Shown in pieces: positions 22,073-33,466 of a DNA stretch of 64,000 nucleotides. The DNA is taken from positions 25,662,208 to 25,726,207 of the forward strand of contig CM077151.1 of NCBI GenBank assembly GCA_039583875.1, read 5' to 3'. The notes beneath the pieces are model-generated. The model saw only the letters and a list, made by a program, of their open reading frames with translations. It was not told the DNA's origin and searched no databases. Position 1 is the first letter of the stretch. The number at the start of each line of letters is the position of its first letter. The DNA is from Platanthera guangdongensis (taxonomy: Eukaryota > Streptophyta > Magnoliopsida > Asparagales > Orchidaceae). Both the position numbers and the translations under genes were made by a program.

Positions 22073-22700
22073 ACGAGTCGCAGGCACGGGCCTCCGGCCC
22101 GATGGCCATGCGCCACAGTACCTGGCCGCCGACGGCGGGCCTCCGGCGCTCGTGTCCTGCGCGACAGTACACGACCAGCAGCTGCGGGCTTCGTCCGCCC
22201 CTCACGGCGGGCTTCGCCCACCACTCAGGACGGGATTCGCCGCCCGCCCCCGGCGGATTAATAAGTTATTAGAAATTAGAAATTAATAATTTATATTTTA
22301 ATTTTAAAATTATTAAAAATTAATAAGTTATTTAATATATATATATATATTTTATTTTTTAAAATTAAAAAAATGAAGAAACTGCGTGCGGCACGGGCTC
22401 GTGCCGCACGCAGTTTCTTCCTGGCAGCCGGCGGCCTGCGCGGCACCCACCGGCGGCCTCGCCAGCCTCCGGCGAGTCCGCCGGTGGGTGCCGGGCAGGC
22501 CGCCGGCAACTCCGCCGCCGGCCGGGAGGAAGAAAATGGCTGCAGCGAAACTGCAGCCATTTTCTTCCTGTCGGTCGGCGGCGGAGCCGCCGGCGGCCTG
22601 CCCGGCACCCACCGGCGGCCTCGCCGGCCTCGGCATGCCCGGCTCCGCCGCCGGCCAGGCGGAAGATTTTGTGCGGCACAATTTTTTTTTTGGGGGGGGA
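22073..22700. repeat. GC-rich island with nested long hairpins between AT arrays
   Basis: Very GC-rich DNA with several perfect or near-perfect inverted repeats. One (22375-22421) pairs gaagaaactgcgtgcggcac with its reverse complement around GGCT. Another (about 22527-22571) pairs gaagaaaatggctgcag with ctgcagccattttcttc. The block ggcctgc(g/c)cggcacccaccgg occurs at 22433 and 22597 as direct copies and once inverted near 22478-22500. Flanks are AT-rich. No protein-coding content is credible. Confidence 0.75.
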
Positions 22701-22892
22701 AGGGGGGATCGGGTTTTAGGAGAGAGAAGTTTGAGGGTTTTTTGGTTTTTTTTATATGCAAACCAAAGTGGATATTTACAGCCCAAGATCTAACGATTGA
22801 GGATTAAAGCAGTCAAATCCGACGGCCACCTATTTTCCCCCTATTTTCGAACTCACGCTATTGGCAGACCACCATATATCTTTTTAAATAGT

Positions 22893-23099
22893 ATAGATAT
22901 ATATATGTACGTATATATATATATATATATGTACGTATATATATATAGGTACGTATATATATATAGGTACGTATATATATATATATGTACGTATATATAT
23001 AGGTACGTATATATATAGGTACGTATATATATATATAGGTACGTATATATATATAGGTACGTATATATATATAGGTACGTATATATATATATATGTACG

Positions 23100-23130
<31 letters not shown>

Positions 23131-23134
23131 GTAC

Positions 23135-23192
<58 letters not shown>

Positions 23193-23229
23193 GTATATAT
23201 ATATATGCACGTATATATATATATATCAT
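22893..23229. repeat. AT microsatellite with regular GTACGTA interruptions, right array
   Basis: About 340 bp of the same (TA)n / gtacgta pattern as 21954-22072, with a pure TA run at about 23138-23191. The two arrays flank the GC-rich island. Confidence 0.9.
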
Positions 23230-23334
23230 TGGATTAAACCAAGAAATCCAAGATACCAAATCTTAATCAACAATAGGAAGCCTCAAAGCTCCCAGAAAAA
23301 AAATAAAAAAAAAACTATCAAAAACTATGGTATG

Positions 23335-23517
23335 TGTTAGAAGACATAAGGATAAATGATGTAAAGGCCCATTTATAGGCCCCTTTCTTCCTTCTCCTTT
23401 AGTCCCACATCTATTGTATAGGATTCTTCCTTCCTCTCTTCTCCTATATATTTGTATTCTCTCTTGTATTTGATATATGAAAGAAGTATATATAAGGTTC
23501 GCCCTTTGTTTTCTACA
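23335..23517 (+). repeat. 5' LTR of copia-2
   Basis: Starts TGTTAGAAG and ends TTCTACA. Contains 'ttagtcccacatct' and 'ctcctatatattt' (likely TATA region), shared with the copia-1 LTRs in altered form. Confidence 0.95.
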
Positions 23518-23530
23518 TGGTATCAGAGGG
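23518..23530 (+). promoter_or_regulatory. Primer-binding site of copia-2 (initiator tRNA-Met)
   Basis: TGGTATCAGAGGG directly follows the 5' LTR. The first eleven bases match the common plant retrotransposon site complementary to the 3' end of tRNA-iMet. Confidence 0.9.
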
Positions 23531-24604
23531 AACCGGTCCGGCCTGTTTTCTAACCGCTCGGTTTCCCTATCCGCTCGGTTTCTCTTCTTGACCATGCGGC
23601 TTGGTCTTCCGCCTGTCTCTCCTTTTTAACCGGGTGGTTTGTTCCTGCGGCTTCCAACGCAGTCTATTGTTTTTTCGACCGCTCCTCATCCTCTCTCTCG
23701 TGGCCTCCACCTCGTCTTCCCCCCCCCCTCCTTCTATAAACCTCTCGGTCTGGTGGGCCCTTCCCCCTAACCGACCGGTTTCTTCTTTCTTCCCGCCCGG
23801 CTTCTCGCCATCTCGCTGCGGTTTCTTCCTCTACCCGCAATCTCTCCTCTGCTCTATCGCGCGACTTCGTTCCTTATCGCTGCGATTTCTTTTCCCGCTA
23901 CGCGTTCTTTCGAACCGCTTCAAACACCGCATATGGTCGCGACACCGTTCTGTGCCGCTGGTGTTATCACCGAGACCGCGCGGTTTTCCTTACCGCTTCT
24001 GCTCTCCTACCCGTTGCGGTCTCCCTTCTTCAATCTCTGCAGGCGTCCCTCTTGGCGCTCTCTTAGCCGCTGCGGCTTCTCTCCCGCTGCGGACTCCACA
24101 TATTGGTCACGGCATCCTCCTTGTCGTTGGTGTGTTAGCACTGTGACCGTGAGGCTTCTCCTCGTGTCTCGACGTGGCGACTTCTTCCAGCTAACCGCTC
24201 CGCATCTTGGTTGCGGCCTCTTGTCATTGGTTTGTTGACATCAGGACCGTGCGGCTTCTCTGGCTCTCTAGTCTTGGCGGCTTCTCTTCTCTTCCCGCTC
24301 CGGCTCATGGTGTGGTTTGTCTCTCCCGCCCGGTCTTGTGCCTGTTCGCTGGCCTCTGTTCTTTCTACCCGCTGCCGCTCACGGTTCTACCTGTCGCGGC
24401 CTGTTTCTTTTCGCTACAGGCTCCCTTCTACTCGCTACCTCTCATGTGATCTCCTCTAGTCGTGTGCGACCTAGTCTTACGGTTGGTACCCGCGCGGCTT
24501 TGTTTCTCGCTGCCCTCATCATTCTTTTGTAGTCTCGCTGGTTCTGTCCGGCAAGCCGTCTGCTTCCTTGCCTCCCGGCTTCAGTGCCTATTCCCAGCTC
24601 AGGA
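23531..24604 (+). other. copia-2 leader: CT/GCGG-rich sequence in place of gag
   Basis: About 1.07 kb of irregular repeats such as 'accgctcggtttc', 'ctgcggcttctct' and 'cgctgcgg'. No capsid-like or zinc-knuckle motif is found in any forward frame. Open frames here (for example 23601-24146) are low-complexity Leu/Ser/Pro/Arg strings with no family resemblance. Copia-1 has an equivalent leader at 43981-44987. Confidence 0.7.
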
Positions 24605-24606
24605 TT

Positions 24607-27600
24607 ATGGCATCTAGTTCCACCACTGCTGATGATATTGTTGTGTTGCGTGCTCAACTCCATCAGCTTCAGGAGGTGGTTAATCACTCATCTGGTTATG
24701 TGGCATCGATATTCACAGACGGTATATCATGTTTCTCACACAGCTCTCCCTGTATTGTGGACTCGGGTGTTACACATCATCTCTCTCAGCACCAGCCGCC
24801 CAAATACTTGGATATTTCTTACCCCAAGCACATCACCGTGGCCAATGGTGACAGGATCCCGGTTTCTGGCGCTGCTCATCTGCCACTTACTCCTCTCTCT
24901 TTATCATGGGTTCTTCATGTTCCGAGCTCTCCTTTTAATCTCCTTTTTGTTAGCCGTCTTACGCAAGACCTTGATTGTTGTGTTACTTTCTCACGCTCTT
25001 CCTTTGTGGTGTAGGATCGACTAACGCAGAATATACTTGGTAAAGAGCAACTGTCTAACGGGCTATATCTTCTTGATGTTCCTCCCACTGCTCTCATTAT
25101 TGCCTCAAACAACTGATTGGCATCGTCGTCTTGGGCATGCCACTCTTCCAATTCTCAAGAAAGCTCTTCCTACTGTCTCTCTTCAAGAGTTCTTTTGTGA
25201 ATCGTGTATTTTCGGCAAACAACACTGTGTCTCTTTTTCTCCTTCATGTACCTGGAGCGATGCTCCTTTATCCTTAGTACATTCTGATATCTGGGAGCCC
25301 TATAAGGTTCCTAGTGTCTTTGGGTATCGATACTTTGTTACATTTATCGATGATTACTCACGGGTAAGCTGGTTGTATTTACTTCGTGATCGTACCGAAC
25401 TCCCAATCACGTTCCGTACGTTTCTTACGGAAATTCGCACTCAGTTCTCTAGATATGTAAAAACTCTTCGTACAGACAATGCTCGCGAATATATTGGTCG
25501 CACCTTTTCCAATCTATGCGCTGAGTAGGTATTATTCATCAGACTTCATGTGCCTACACCCCTCAACAAAATGACATCGCGGAAAGAAAAAAAATCGTCA
25601 CCTCCTTGATGTGGCTAGATCTCTTATGATCCAAATGCAGGTTTCTCCCCTCTATTGGAACTTTGCAGTCTCTACTGCATGTCATCCAAATCAATTGCAT
25701 GTCTTCGTCTATCCTCAACTTTGTAGCACCTATTATTCTCCTTTGCCCATCCACGAATCTCTTCTCTCTCACATCTCGCGTCTTTGGGTGTACCTGTTTT
25801 GTCCACCATCTCGGTCCTCCCCTCGTGCTACAAAGCTATGTTTGTTGGGTACTCACGCACTCAGAAGGGGTATGTCTGCTTTAATCCTATCACTGGAAAG
25901 GTGGTTGTGTCTGCTGATGTCTCCTTTCATGAAGACCAACCATATCACGTAGTCCTTCTGATCCCCTTCTTCCTCTTGTGCTACCTCGACCCATCATTCC
26001 CGTCACGTCTCCGCTTCCACCACTTCTCCCTACTCCTCCTCTGCTTCTGATTCCTACACCACCACCAGTACCCTCCACACTCGTCCCCTCCAAACCTTCT
26101 ATCATTGAATTTTACACTCGTCGTCCTCCACGTCCAGCTACCCAACAACAGCTTCCCTCTACCGGTGTGATCTCGCGGCCTGTTGATCCAGCATCCTCAT
26201 CGACGGCTCATCCCTTGGCCAATTATGTCTCTGTACATTGGCTCTCTCCACCTCTTCTTACCTTTGCTCTCTCTCTCTCTCTCGTCTATCTCTATACACA
26301 ACTCTGTGCAGGAAGCTCTCCAGCATCTGGCGTGGCGTGTCGCCATGGATGAAGAAATGACTGTTCTGTGTGGTAATCATACTTGGGATCTTGTGTCTCC
26401 TCCTCCTGACCACAGTTGTGTTAGCTGCAAGTGGATCTTTACAATCAAACATGTCGCAGATGGGACAGTTGATCGCTTAAAGGCTCGGCTTGTGGCATGG
26501 GGTTTTACTCAACAGTACGGGCTTGATTATGAGGAAACGTTCTCCCCCATCGCAAAATTAAATACGGTTCCTCTTGCTCTCCCTATCTGTTCATCGCCAC
26601 TGGCCCTTCCACAAGCTGGATGTCAAAAATGCCTTTTTGAATGGCAATCTTCTTGAAACTGTTTATATGCAACAACCGCCCGAGTTTGAGACCACGGGGG
26701 AGTCTCGTGTCTGTTTACTTCGCAAATCCATTTATGGTCTCAAACATTCTCCACGGGCGTGGTTTGGAAAATTCAGCAAGGTTGTTTGTGAGGTTGGCTT
26801 CAAACAAAGCTCGGCAGATACCTCTTTCTTCACTCGTCACCAATCAACGGGGACTATAATACTTTTGGTTTATGTGGACGATATTTTGATCACTGGTGAT
26901 GACTCCACTGGGATACAACATGTTAAGCGACATTTAAATTCTATGTTTCAAATCAAAGATCAGGGAAATCTTCGGTATTTTCTTGTACTAGAGGTAGCAC
27001 GACGACCTGATGGTCTTGTCTTATCCCAGCGTAAGTATTGCATTGACCTTCTGAAAGATGTTGGTCTCTCGGGTTGCAAACCAGCGGAGACCCTGATGGA
27101 AGTCAACCATATGTTGTGTGCTCGGGGATCTGAGGCTGACTCTCTACTTCCAAATTCAGAATACTATCGTCGTCTTATGGGAAAACTGATATACCTAACC
27201 GTTACGAGACCAGATATATCATTTGTGGTTGGAGTGGTTTGTCAGTTTATGCATACCCCACGGGTTTCTCACCTTCAGGCAGTGAAACGGATTCTCAAAT
27301 ATCTGAACACTGCCCCTGGCCAAGGACTTGTGTATAAGCTATCTTTCTCTCTTTCTCTTATTGCATAATCTTATGCGGATTATGCGGGCTCGTTGGATGA
27401 TCGACGTTCGACTACTGGTTTTTGTACTTACTTTGGAAGAAATCTTATCACAAGGCGGAGTAAGAAGCAGACGATGGTTGCTCGCTCGTCTGCTAAGGCT
27501 GAGTACCATGCGATGGCAGCTGTTACATCAGAATTAACCTGGCTGGAAAGTCTTCTAATGGATTTGGGAGTTAGGTTGTCCTCACCATCGACGTTGTTTT

Positions 27601-27878
27601 GTGACAGTCAAGCTGCAATACATATTGCAAAAATCTTGTGTTCCATGAGCGGACTAAACATATTGAGGTTGATTGTCACTTTGTTCAGGAAAAGGTTCAA
27701 TCAAAAACTTGAACATGTTCCTACGTCTGGGCAAGTTGCTGACATCCTTACCAAGGCATTACCTCGCAAACTGTTTTACCAGTTCTTGTCCAAGATTGGT
27801 GCCTACGACTTGTACGCTCCAGCTTACAGGGGAGGGTTAAAAGACATAAGGATAAATGATGTAAAGGCCCATTTATAG
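24607..27878 (+). pseudogene. copia-2 pol (protease, integrase, RT, RNase H), broken
   Basis: Domains in order: protease-like start with IVDSGVTHH (24754-24780; DSGV instead of the usual DSGA), pre-integrase WHRRLGHATLPIL (25119-25157), integrase core with SDIWEPY and LRTDNARE (25286-25488), YTPQQND.AERK (25555-25590), RT with LDVKNAFLNG and YVDDILITGDD (26617-26904), and RNase H (DDRRSTTGF, SSAKAEYHAM, FCDSQAAIHIA; 27396-27629). It ends YDLYAPAYRGG just before the 3' LTR. At least six frameshifts or stops interrupt it, so it is dead. Confidence 0.9.
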
Positions 27879-28017
27879 GCCCCTTTCTTCCTTCTTCTTT
27901 AGTCCAACATCTATTGTATAGGATTCTTCCTTCCACTCTTCTCCTATATATTTGTATTCTCTCTTGTATTTGATATATGAAAGAAATATATACAAGGTTC
28001 TCCCTTTGTTTTCTACA
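27835..28017 (+). repeat. 3' LTR of copia-2
   Basis: 183 bp aligned without gaps to the 5' LTR. The terminal TG has mutated to GG. The purine tract 'acaggggag' precedes it. Confidence 0.95.
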
Positions 28018-28022
28018 GTATG

Positions 28023-30284
28023 CAACCGAGATATCAAAGCTTAACTGAAGGGAAAATAAACCATCAAAATCGGATCTTCTTATCTGTGTGAGAATGGAAG
28101 GCTTCCCCTGCAAATTATTTGCAGAAAAAGGAGAGATGTGAGAGAGGAGTAGGATGAATATGATTCAGTTATTCGGAGTAAAACAATGGGAGATTAGTGG
28201 TTGTGATGTAAAGTGAGTACTTTCAAAGTTAGTGGACCGTGGCGAAGGTAGAAGACGCTGCGGCGGCGATGGCTTGATGAGGAGCAAGCTCGACAAGTCA
28301 GAAAAAGAGGAGAGATTCGGAGTTGGTAGCTATGGTTTGCATCAGACAACAGAGATATCGAAGGGGGCGGGGGTGAAATCGCGATTCGCGAACCAGGTGA
28401 GTAAAACCGTAAGGGCATATGAGTTTACCTTTTCGTGGGTGTGTAAATAAACGGGTTTGGTGTGCGATTAACCGAATTTAGGTGTGTGAATAACCAAATT
28501 TTGGCATGCTTATAACAAGTAGCAAAAAATAATTGGGGGTTAGTGTCCTTTTTGACCCCTCTAGATCCATCCATGCTTTGAGTTATGGCTTGGAGCGGCT
28601 AAGTTTTTTCTGGGTATTCAACTTCCCCCACTATTCTGGCCTAAATTCTCTTATTTCGCACTTAACTAAGATGTGACTAAATTCTCTTCTTTCGCACTTA
28701 ACTAATATGTGACTTATAAGTTCTTCGTGGTCTCCTCTCTGTTTTATATTTTGTCTTGGTCGTGGTTTCTCTTTGCTTGCACTTCTATCGGTTGAGTTTT
28801 GTGCTCATGGTGGGGATTTACTTGTAAGTTCATATTTCGTCTCTTTTACTATATTTGTTGTTATGCCACATGTTCTATATTTTTTTTCTTCACTTTCATG
28901 CAACTAGTTGTTATGTAGGTCTATTCTTCACTTCTCTGTAGTCTAGTACTTAACCTATTGGAGAGAGATTAACATAGGAGCAACTCAGAGATATTATCGA
29001 CATCAATACAGATAAGGAGGCCTTTTAAACCAACCAAAAACAAAACCGTCAAAAGGAAAAAAGAAAGCAAAAATTATCAGAGAGCCAAAGTAGAAGATCT
29101 TGAGTTGTTGAGTCGTAATTTTTGCATTTATCAAGTACTATTTTTTGATATTTGTATGTTTACTTATGTCGTTATTGCAAAACAATACAAGCACTCTCGC
29201 ACGTCGAGCGACAGTACTCGCATTGCTCGCGTTCTCCAGTTCATAGCGACAGTGACGATGATATCGAGTGAGGTTGGGGTCCAGTCATCGACATATGCTA
29301 CGCATTAGAGAATGTGAAGTACACAAGTACTGTCGCACGGGGACGGCTGGTATAATAATTATATATATAATTAAATATTGAACCCTCTTATTTGAAATAA
29401 CCTCGATATATCCTCAGATATATGAAACTGACATGAAAAATACGAATTGACATATCCATGACATTTGACCTTTACAAACTTGCATACACAGAAGATAGAG
29501 AGCAGATCGTCGTTTGGAAGATTTGAGCTCATAGTCACGTCTGCATCATGGACGACATAGTGGTTATCCTTGGACATTTTACTTATAAATGCAAGCATAT
29601 TGTGTTGATTTTAGGGATTGAAGATTTTGAGCAGAATTTCTAGAATCGATTGGTCACTCCCATATTGTCAAAGTAAGGAAACATAGGTGTTGAATCTTAG
29701 GCATCTCCCCTCCATGTCCCATGGCCGGATACCCTTCCCCCACTATCCACCAACCAACAAAGACCTTGCTCCAGTCAAACACCACTCTCCTCTCACCAAC
29801 CATCCTTCTTCGCACTTCTTATAGCCATCATAACCACCCACTATCCTCACATAAACAACCATAACTACCAATTATCCCTCCTATAAAATACTCATTAACT
29901 GCCCTTAGTTATTCATCCAAAATTATAATATCAAGGATTGTTCATGTGCATCATTGCAATGGCCCTCGGTATCAAATATCCATTGAAGAAGTTTCCAAGA
30001 TAGGTATTTAATCATGGTATATGTTTTATGATTATTCCACAATGCTTCGGTGGATAGAGAATGAAAATACATATCAAGCTTCAAACACTTAGCAGAGCAT
30101 CCACGCATCAAAATCGGATATGCAATTGAAACAAACACCTAGCAGCTAAGAGTTCATATTTATTTGTATTAAATCCCTATAAGAACTCCTTGAGGTTCTC
30201 AACTCATGCACAATGTCATTGCAAGGAATAGTATAGATCACCACCAACTAAAATTCCTACAATAAGTAGACCTCCAACTTGAAT
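28023..30284. other. PIP5K giant intron, middle: no gene seen
   Basis: AT-rich, non-coding. Short open frames exist but show no family motif. A 'gagatatc(a/g)aag' word recurs at 28029 and 28352. Confidence 0.35.
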
Positions 30285-30985
30285 CTTGGTGAGACATTTT
30301 AGAAAAGAAAGGTTTTAGGTTGAGCAGGACAAAAATAGAGAATATGGAGCTTAAATTTAGTAGACAAGAAGAGCAGATGCCTCCGTCGTTAAATATCTCG
30401 GATCGATAGTTCAAAAAGATGAAGGTGTAGATAAAGATGTGATACATAGAATCCAAGAATGTTGGTTGAAGTGGAGAGGCGTATCTGGGAACTTATGTGA
30501 TCGTAAAGTACCATTAAAACTTAAAGCAAGTTTTATTGTACTGCAATTAGACCAGTGATGCTCTATGGTACTGAGGGTTGGGCAATGAATTATGTACATG
30601 AGCAAAAAATGGAAGTTGCGGAGATGAGAATGCTTAGGTGGATGTGTAGACACACAAAACCGGATAAAATTAGGAATGAATGTATATCATGGATAAGACA
30701 GGAGTGCACCAATTGTAGAGAAGATGTGAGAAGCTTGATTAAGATGGTTCAGAAACATACAAAGAAAACCATTAGAGACACATGTTAGGCGTTGCGAGAT
30801 GTTAGCAACTAGGCATGCTAAACGAGGGAGGGGAGGAACAAAAAGAACTTGGAATGAAACTATAAGGAAAGACATGATGTACTTAAGCATTAGTGAGATT
30901 ATGACTAAAGATAGGGTGCAATAGCGACAAATGATCCACATAGCCGACCCCACTATGGTGGGATAAAGGCTTGAGTGTTGTTGTT
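30285..30985 (+). pseudogene. LINE 3' end (non-LTR RT C terminus), broken
   Basis: The translation in shifting frames gives GFRLSRTK, KYLGSIVQKDE, CWLKWRGVSGNLCDRKVPLKLK, EMRMLRWMCRHTKPDKIRNE and IADPTMVG. This is the typical C-terminal region of a widespread plant LINE (RTE/L1-like) reverse transcriptase. A related copy lies at 54190-54790 and both share the 3' end 'gccgaccccactat(g/a)gtgggataaaggcttgagtgttgttgttg'-type sequence. The copy here is 5'-truncated, as usual for LINEs, and carries many stops. Confidence 0.8.
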
Positions 30986-31102
30986 GTATGACAGTAGCTT
31001 CATTGACATTAACATTGAATACAATACATTTTTTGATATCAAAGTAATTTGGTTAGACATTTTCTACTATGAATTCAGATGTACAAATATTGACATACAC
31101 AA

Positions 31103-31557
31103 GGGGTGTAAACAATTCAATTGAGTTTGGTCCACACTCAACTTAAGCTTGAGATTGACTTAGTCAATAGATCTTCGAGCTCAACTCAACTAGTTTATAA
31201 GCTAATTACTCTTTTATAAAAGAAAAAATAAAGAGAAATCCGAGAAATTGCAATAACGAAATCATGGAATGAGAAATTGTGGGGTAAATATGAGAAAGTA
31301 AGAAAAAAGAGAGGAAGTTGGATTTTTAGGATTGCGGTCATTTTAAAATTGAACACTTGATTATATAATTTTGTAATTGAACATTTTGAATTCAAATATT
31401 TATATAATTTTGTATTTGAGTATTTTGAATTCAAATACATATGAATATGATATATATATATATTATTTTTATATCACTCAGTAGATAAGTTTGTTACAAA
31501 TATTTACTGAGCCGACCTAAAGATTGTCCCCAATTTGACTCAAGTCAGTTACACCCC
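31103..31557. mobile_element. Candidate MITE with GGGGTGTAA termini
   Basis: GGGGTGTAAAC at 31103-31113 is inverted at 31548-31557 (GTTACACCCC). The interior is AT-rich and non-coding, and text next to the left end (gagctcaactcaac) resembles common plant MITE ends. No convincing TSD beyond AA was found. Confidence 0.45.
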
Positions 31558-32007
31558 AAGTTGATAGAAACTTGCAAAGACGTTAAATTTGGAAGGCATG
31601 TCTAACCTATAAATTCAGGAAAATAATGACGTCTTTATATTTTTCCCATTATAAAAAGGGTGCCCTCAGTCACAATTACAAAATCATAAATAAGAAGGTT
31701 AGAATGAAAGATTCCGCTCTTTTTTGTCCCTTTTTTTTAATTTGCAATCAACATGAATAAAAATTCAAATGCACAACCTCTCAGGAAAGGGATGATGGAG
31801 GAACTTTTGTAAGTACATGAACAAGAATACAATATAAGGAAAACTAAAAAAGGGAACATATCATCATATGTGATGTCAAGCATAAATTAGACCGGTTTTT
31901 TCTTGATAAGCAACAATTATAAACGCGTTGAGATTTTGTCAGCAAGCCTACAAACGTTTATAAGAGTTTTAGAAGGCTAATTAATCAGGATATATTTTAA
32001 ACAAACT

Positions 32008-32760
32008 ATTGATGGCGATCGACGACACGCACGCGTCTACTCCCGCGGGAGGCGGTGATCGACAACCCGGATGGACGATCCGAGTCCGCGGATGCGTCCG
32101 GAGGGTCGTTCTGAGCAAATTTGATATATTAGTTTTTATATTTTTGATGTATTTAGCCCCCGTTCGGACCGAACATTTCTAGCCGTCCGATCGGGAGCCC
32201 TAGTTTTCTTTGGCTTGTTTCTTATTTAAGTGCTTGTTGGTGACCGGTTCAAGGGATCGAAGTTGCTTGTGCTGCAACTCACGGTCTTCTCCTTCGGTGG
32301 ATTCCGAAGAGCTGTGCCCCGCCCCGTCCGCGCCTGCTCCTTCCCGTCCAGATCCGCCCCACCCCGGCCAGTCCCGCCCCGTCTCCGCCCAGCCTAGCCC
32401 TCCCTCCCTTCCACCTCTCTCAGCCTTGCACATTCCCGTCCAGATCTGCCCCGCCCCGGCCAGTTCCGCCCCGTCTCCGCCCAGCCTAGACCTCCCTCTC
32501 GTCCACCTCTTTCAACCCTGCACTGTCCCGTCCAGTTCCGCCCCTCTCCTCCCACGTTTTCCCCTCCCAAGCCCCCACAGCCCACGCTCGGCCCAAACCT
32601 AGATCCGCCTCCATAGATCCCGCTCTCCACATTCCCTAATAGCCCTAATCCACTCATCCCCTATCACCCGCAGCCCTCCGCGGATCCACCAACACACCGG
32701 AAGCACCCCACCCACGGTACTTCATCCTGAGGCTGAGCCGCCGCATGCACGAGCTAATCA
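32008..32760 (+). mobile_element. LTR-like repeat copy 1 with TATA-like site
   Basis: The first about 215 bp (gatcgacgacacgcacgcg... tgcgtccgga) is homologous to 38059-38280 at roughly 60-65% by eye. In both copies a TATA-like 'tatttaagtg' or 'tatttataca' follows about 210 bp from the start, then C-rich sequence. This suggests U3-R-U5 of one LTR family, present as solo or truncated copies. The right border is arbitrary. Confidence 0.4.
32341..32560 (+). repeat. 92-bp tandem repeat, two and a half copies
   Basis: 'ttcccgtccagatc(c/t)gccccgcccc' recurs at 32341, 32433 and, weakly, 32525 with a period of 92 bp. Between the starts is 'ccccgtctccgcccagccta'. It lies downstream of the TATA-like site of the LTR-like repeat. 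Confidence 0.7.
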
Positions 32761-33298
32761 AGGTATATGGCATTTTATTTCTCTCCTTTGGATGCTAGGT
32801 TTTGAACTATTGCTATGATTTGGTTGTGGAATCATTATATGTTATTGTATTGAGAAGTTGTTTGACTTATTGGATCCCTACCGGTGCGCTTAATTGACTC
32901 GCGCCTCGCTCGTTGGCAAATTATAAAAGGCTCCTACGTTATTAGTTGCTCAAAATTGTGGTTGTCGTGTTCTTAGCCTTTTGTTGAAATTTTATCACTT
33001 TCTAGTTGATCTACTTTGGTTGTTCTCATGTTTGCACGTGCACGATCCATTGACCTCATACACCCTAGTTCGCATTGTTATAGTCCTGTCAAATTTTAGC
33101 AGGTCTGCCACTGCATCAACTATTAAACAGATTTTTTCCTTGGCACTGGCATCCCTTATTAGCAGTAGAATTTTAGAAATAAATTGAAAATATTTTACTT
33201 TTTATATAATATATTGATCTCATATTAATACCCAAAATTAATGCTTATTTTTAATAGCCATACATTAAAACTATTAATAACGAACAAACAGTAAGTAC

Positions 33299-33466
33299 CT
33301 AAATACCATTAGGCAGTAATCCTTCCAATGAAAGCTGACAGAATTGTGTGTAGGCGTAAATTGAGACCCTTTATGAGGAAAATACATTCTTATCCTCGCT
33401 CGAGGTCCAAAATCAGAGGAATGAACTTCACGAACTGGCACAGGTGTAATTTTTCCCACTGTATAC
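33299..33466 (-). CDS. PIP5K: PIP5K exon: N-terminal part of kinase domain
   Basis: Minus strand, 168 nt, with acceptor CTGACAG|G and donor TTTAG|GTACTT. It encodes YTVGKITPVPVREVHSSDFG, then RARIRMYFPHKGSQFTPTHN and WKDYCLMVF, the conserved start of the plant PIP5K catalytic domain (usual forms ITPVP-REVRASDFGP and WKDYCPMVFR). Both borders split an Arg codon and join in frame with 36484-37680 upstream and 18178-18343 downstream. No stop or frameshift is present. Confidence 0.92.

Larger units (their letters stand above)
23335..28017 (+). mobile_element. copia-2: full-length short-LTR copia element without gag, TSD GTATG
   Basis: LTRs of 183 bp at 23335-23517 and 27835-28017 are flanked by an exact GTATG duplication (23330-23334 and 28018-28022). 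The LTRs differ at 8 of 183 positions (4.4%), including the first base of the 3' LTR (G instead of T). The primer-binding site TGGTATCAGAG at 23518-23528 is complementary to the initiator tRNA-Met 3' end. A GC/CT-rich leader (23531-24604) stands where gag should be, and pol follows in several frames. The element sits in the large PIP5K intron, antisense to the gene. Confidence 0.95.

Noticed and set aside
22291..22807. Several overlapping Ala/Gly/Arg/Pro-rich frames up to 156 codons
   Set aside because: They occur on both strands of a GC-rich hairpin block; stop-free by composition only.
21793..23259. Long open frames of Tyr-Ile-Tyr-Ile repeats
   Set aside because: They are artefacts of TA microsatellites without stop codons, with no conserved content.
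23601..24532. Leucine/serine/arginine-rich frame of 181 codons and neighbours in the copia-2 leader
   Set aside because: No gag or other motif; low-complexity CT/GCGG repeats. Listed as leader.
28194..28450. Opposed 72-74-codon frames beside copia-2
   Set aside because: No recognisable motif, no splice context; treated as intron.
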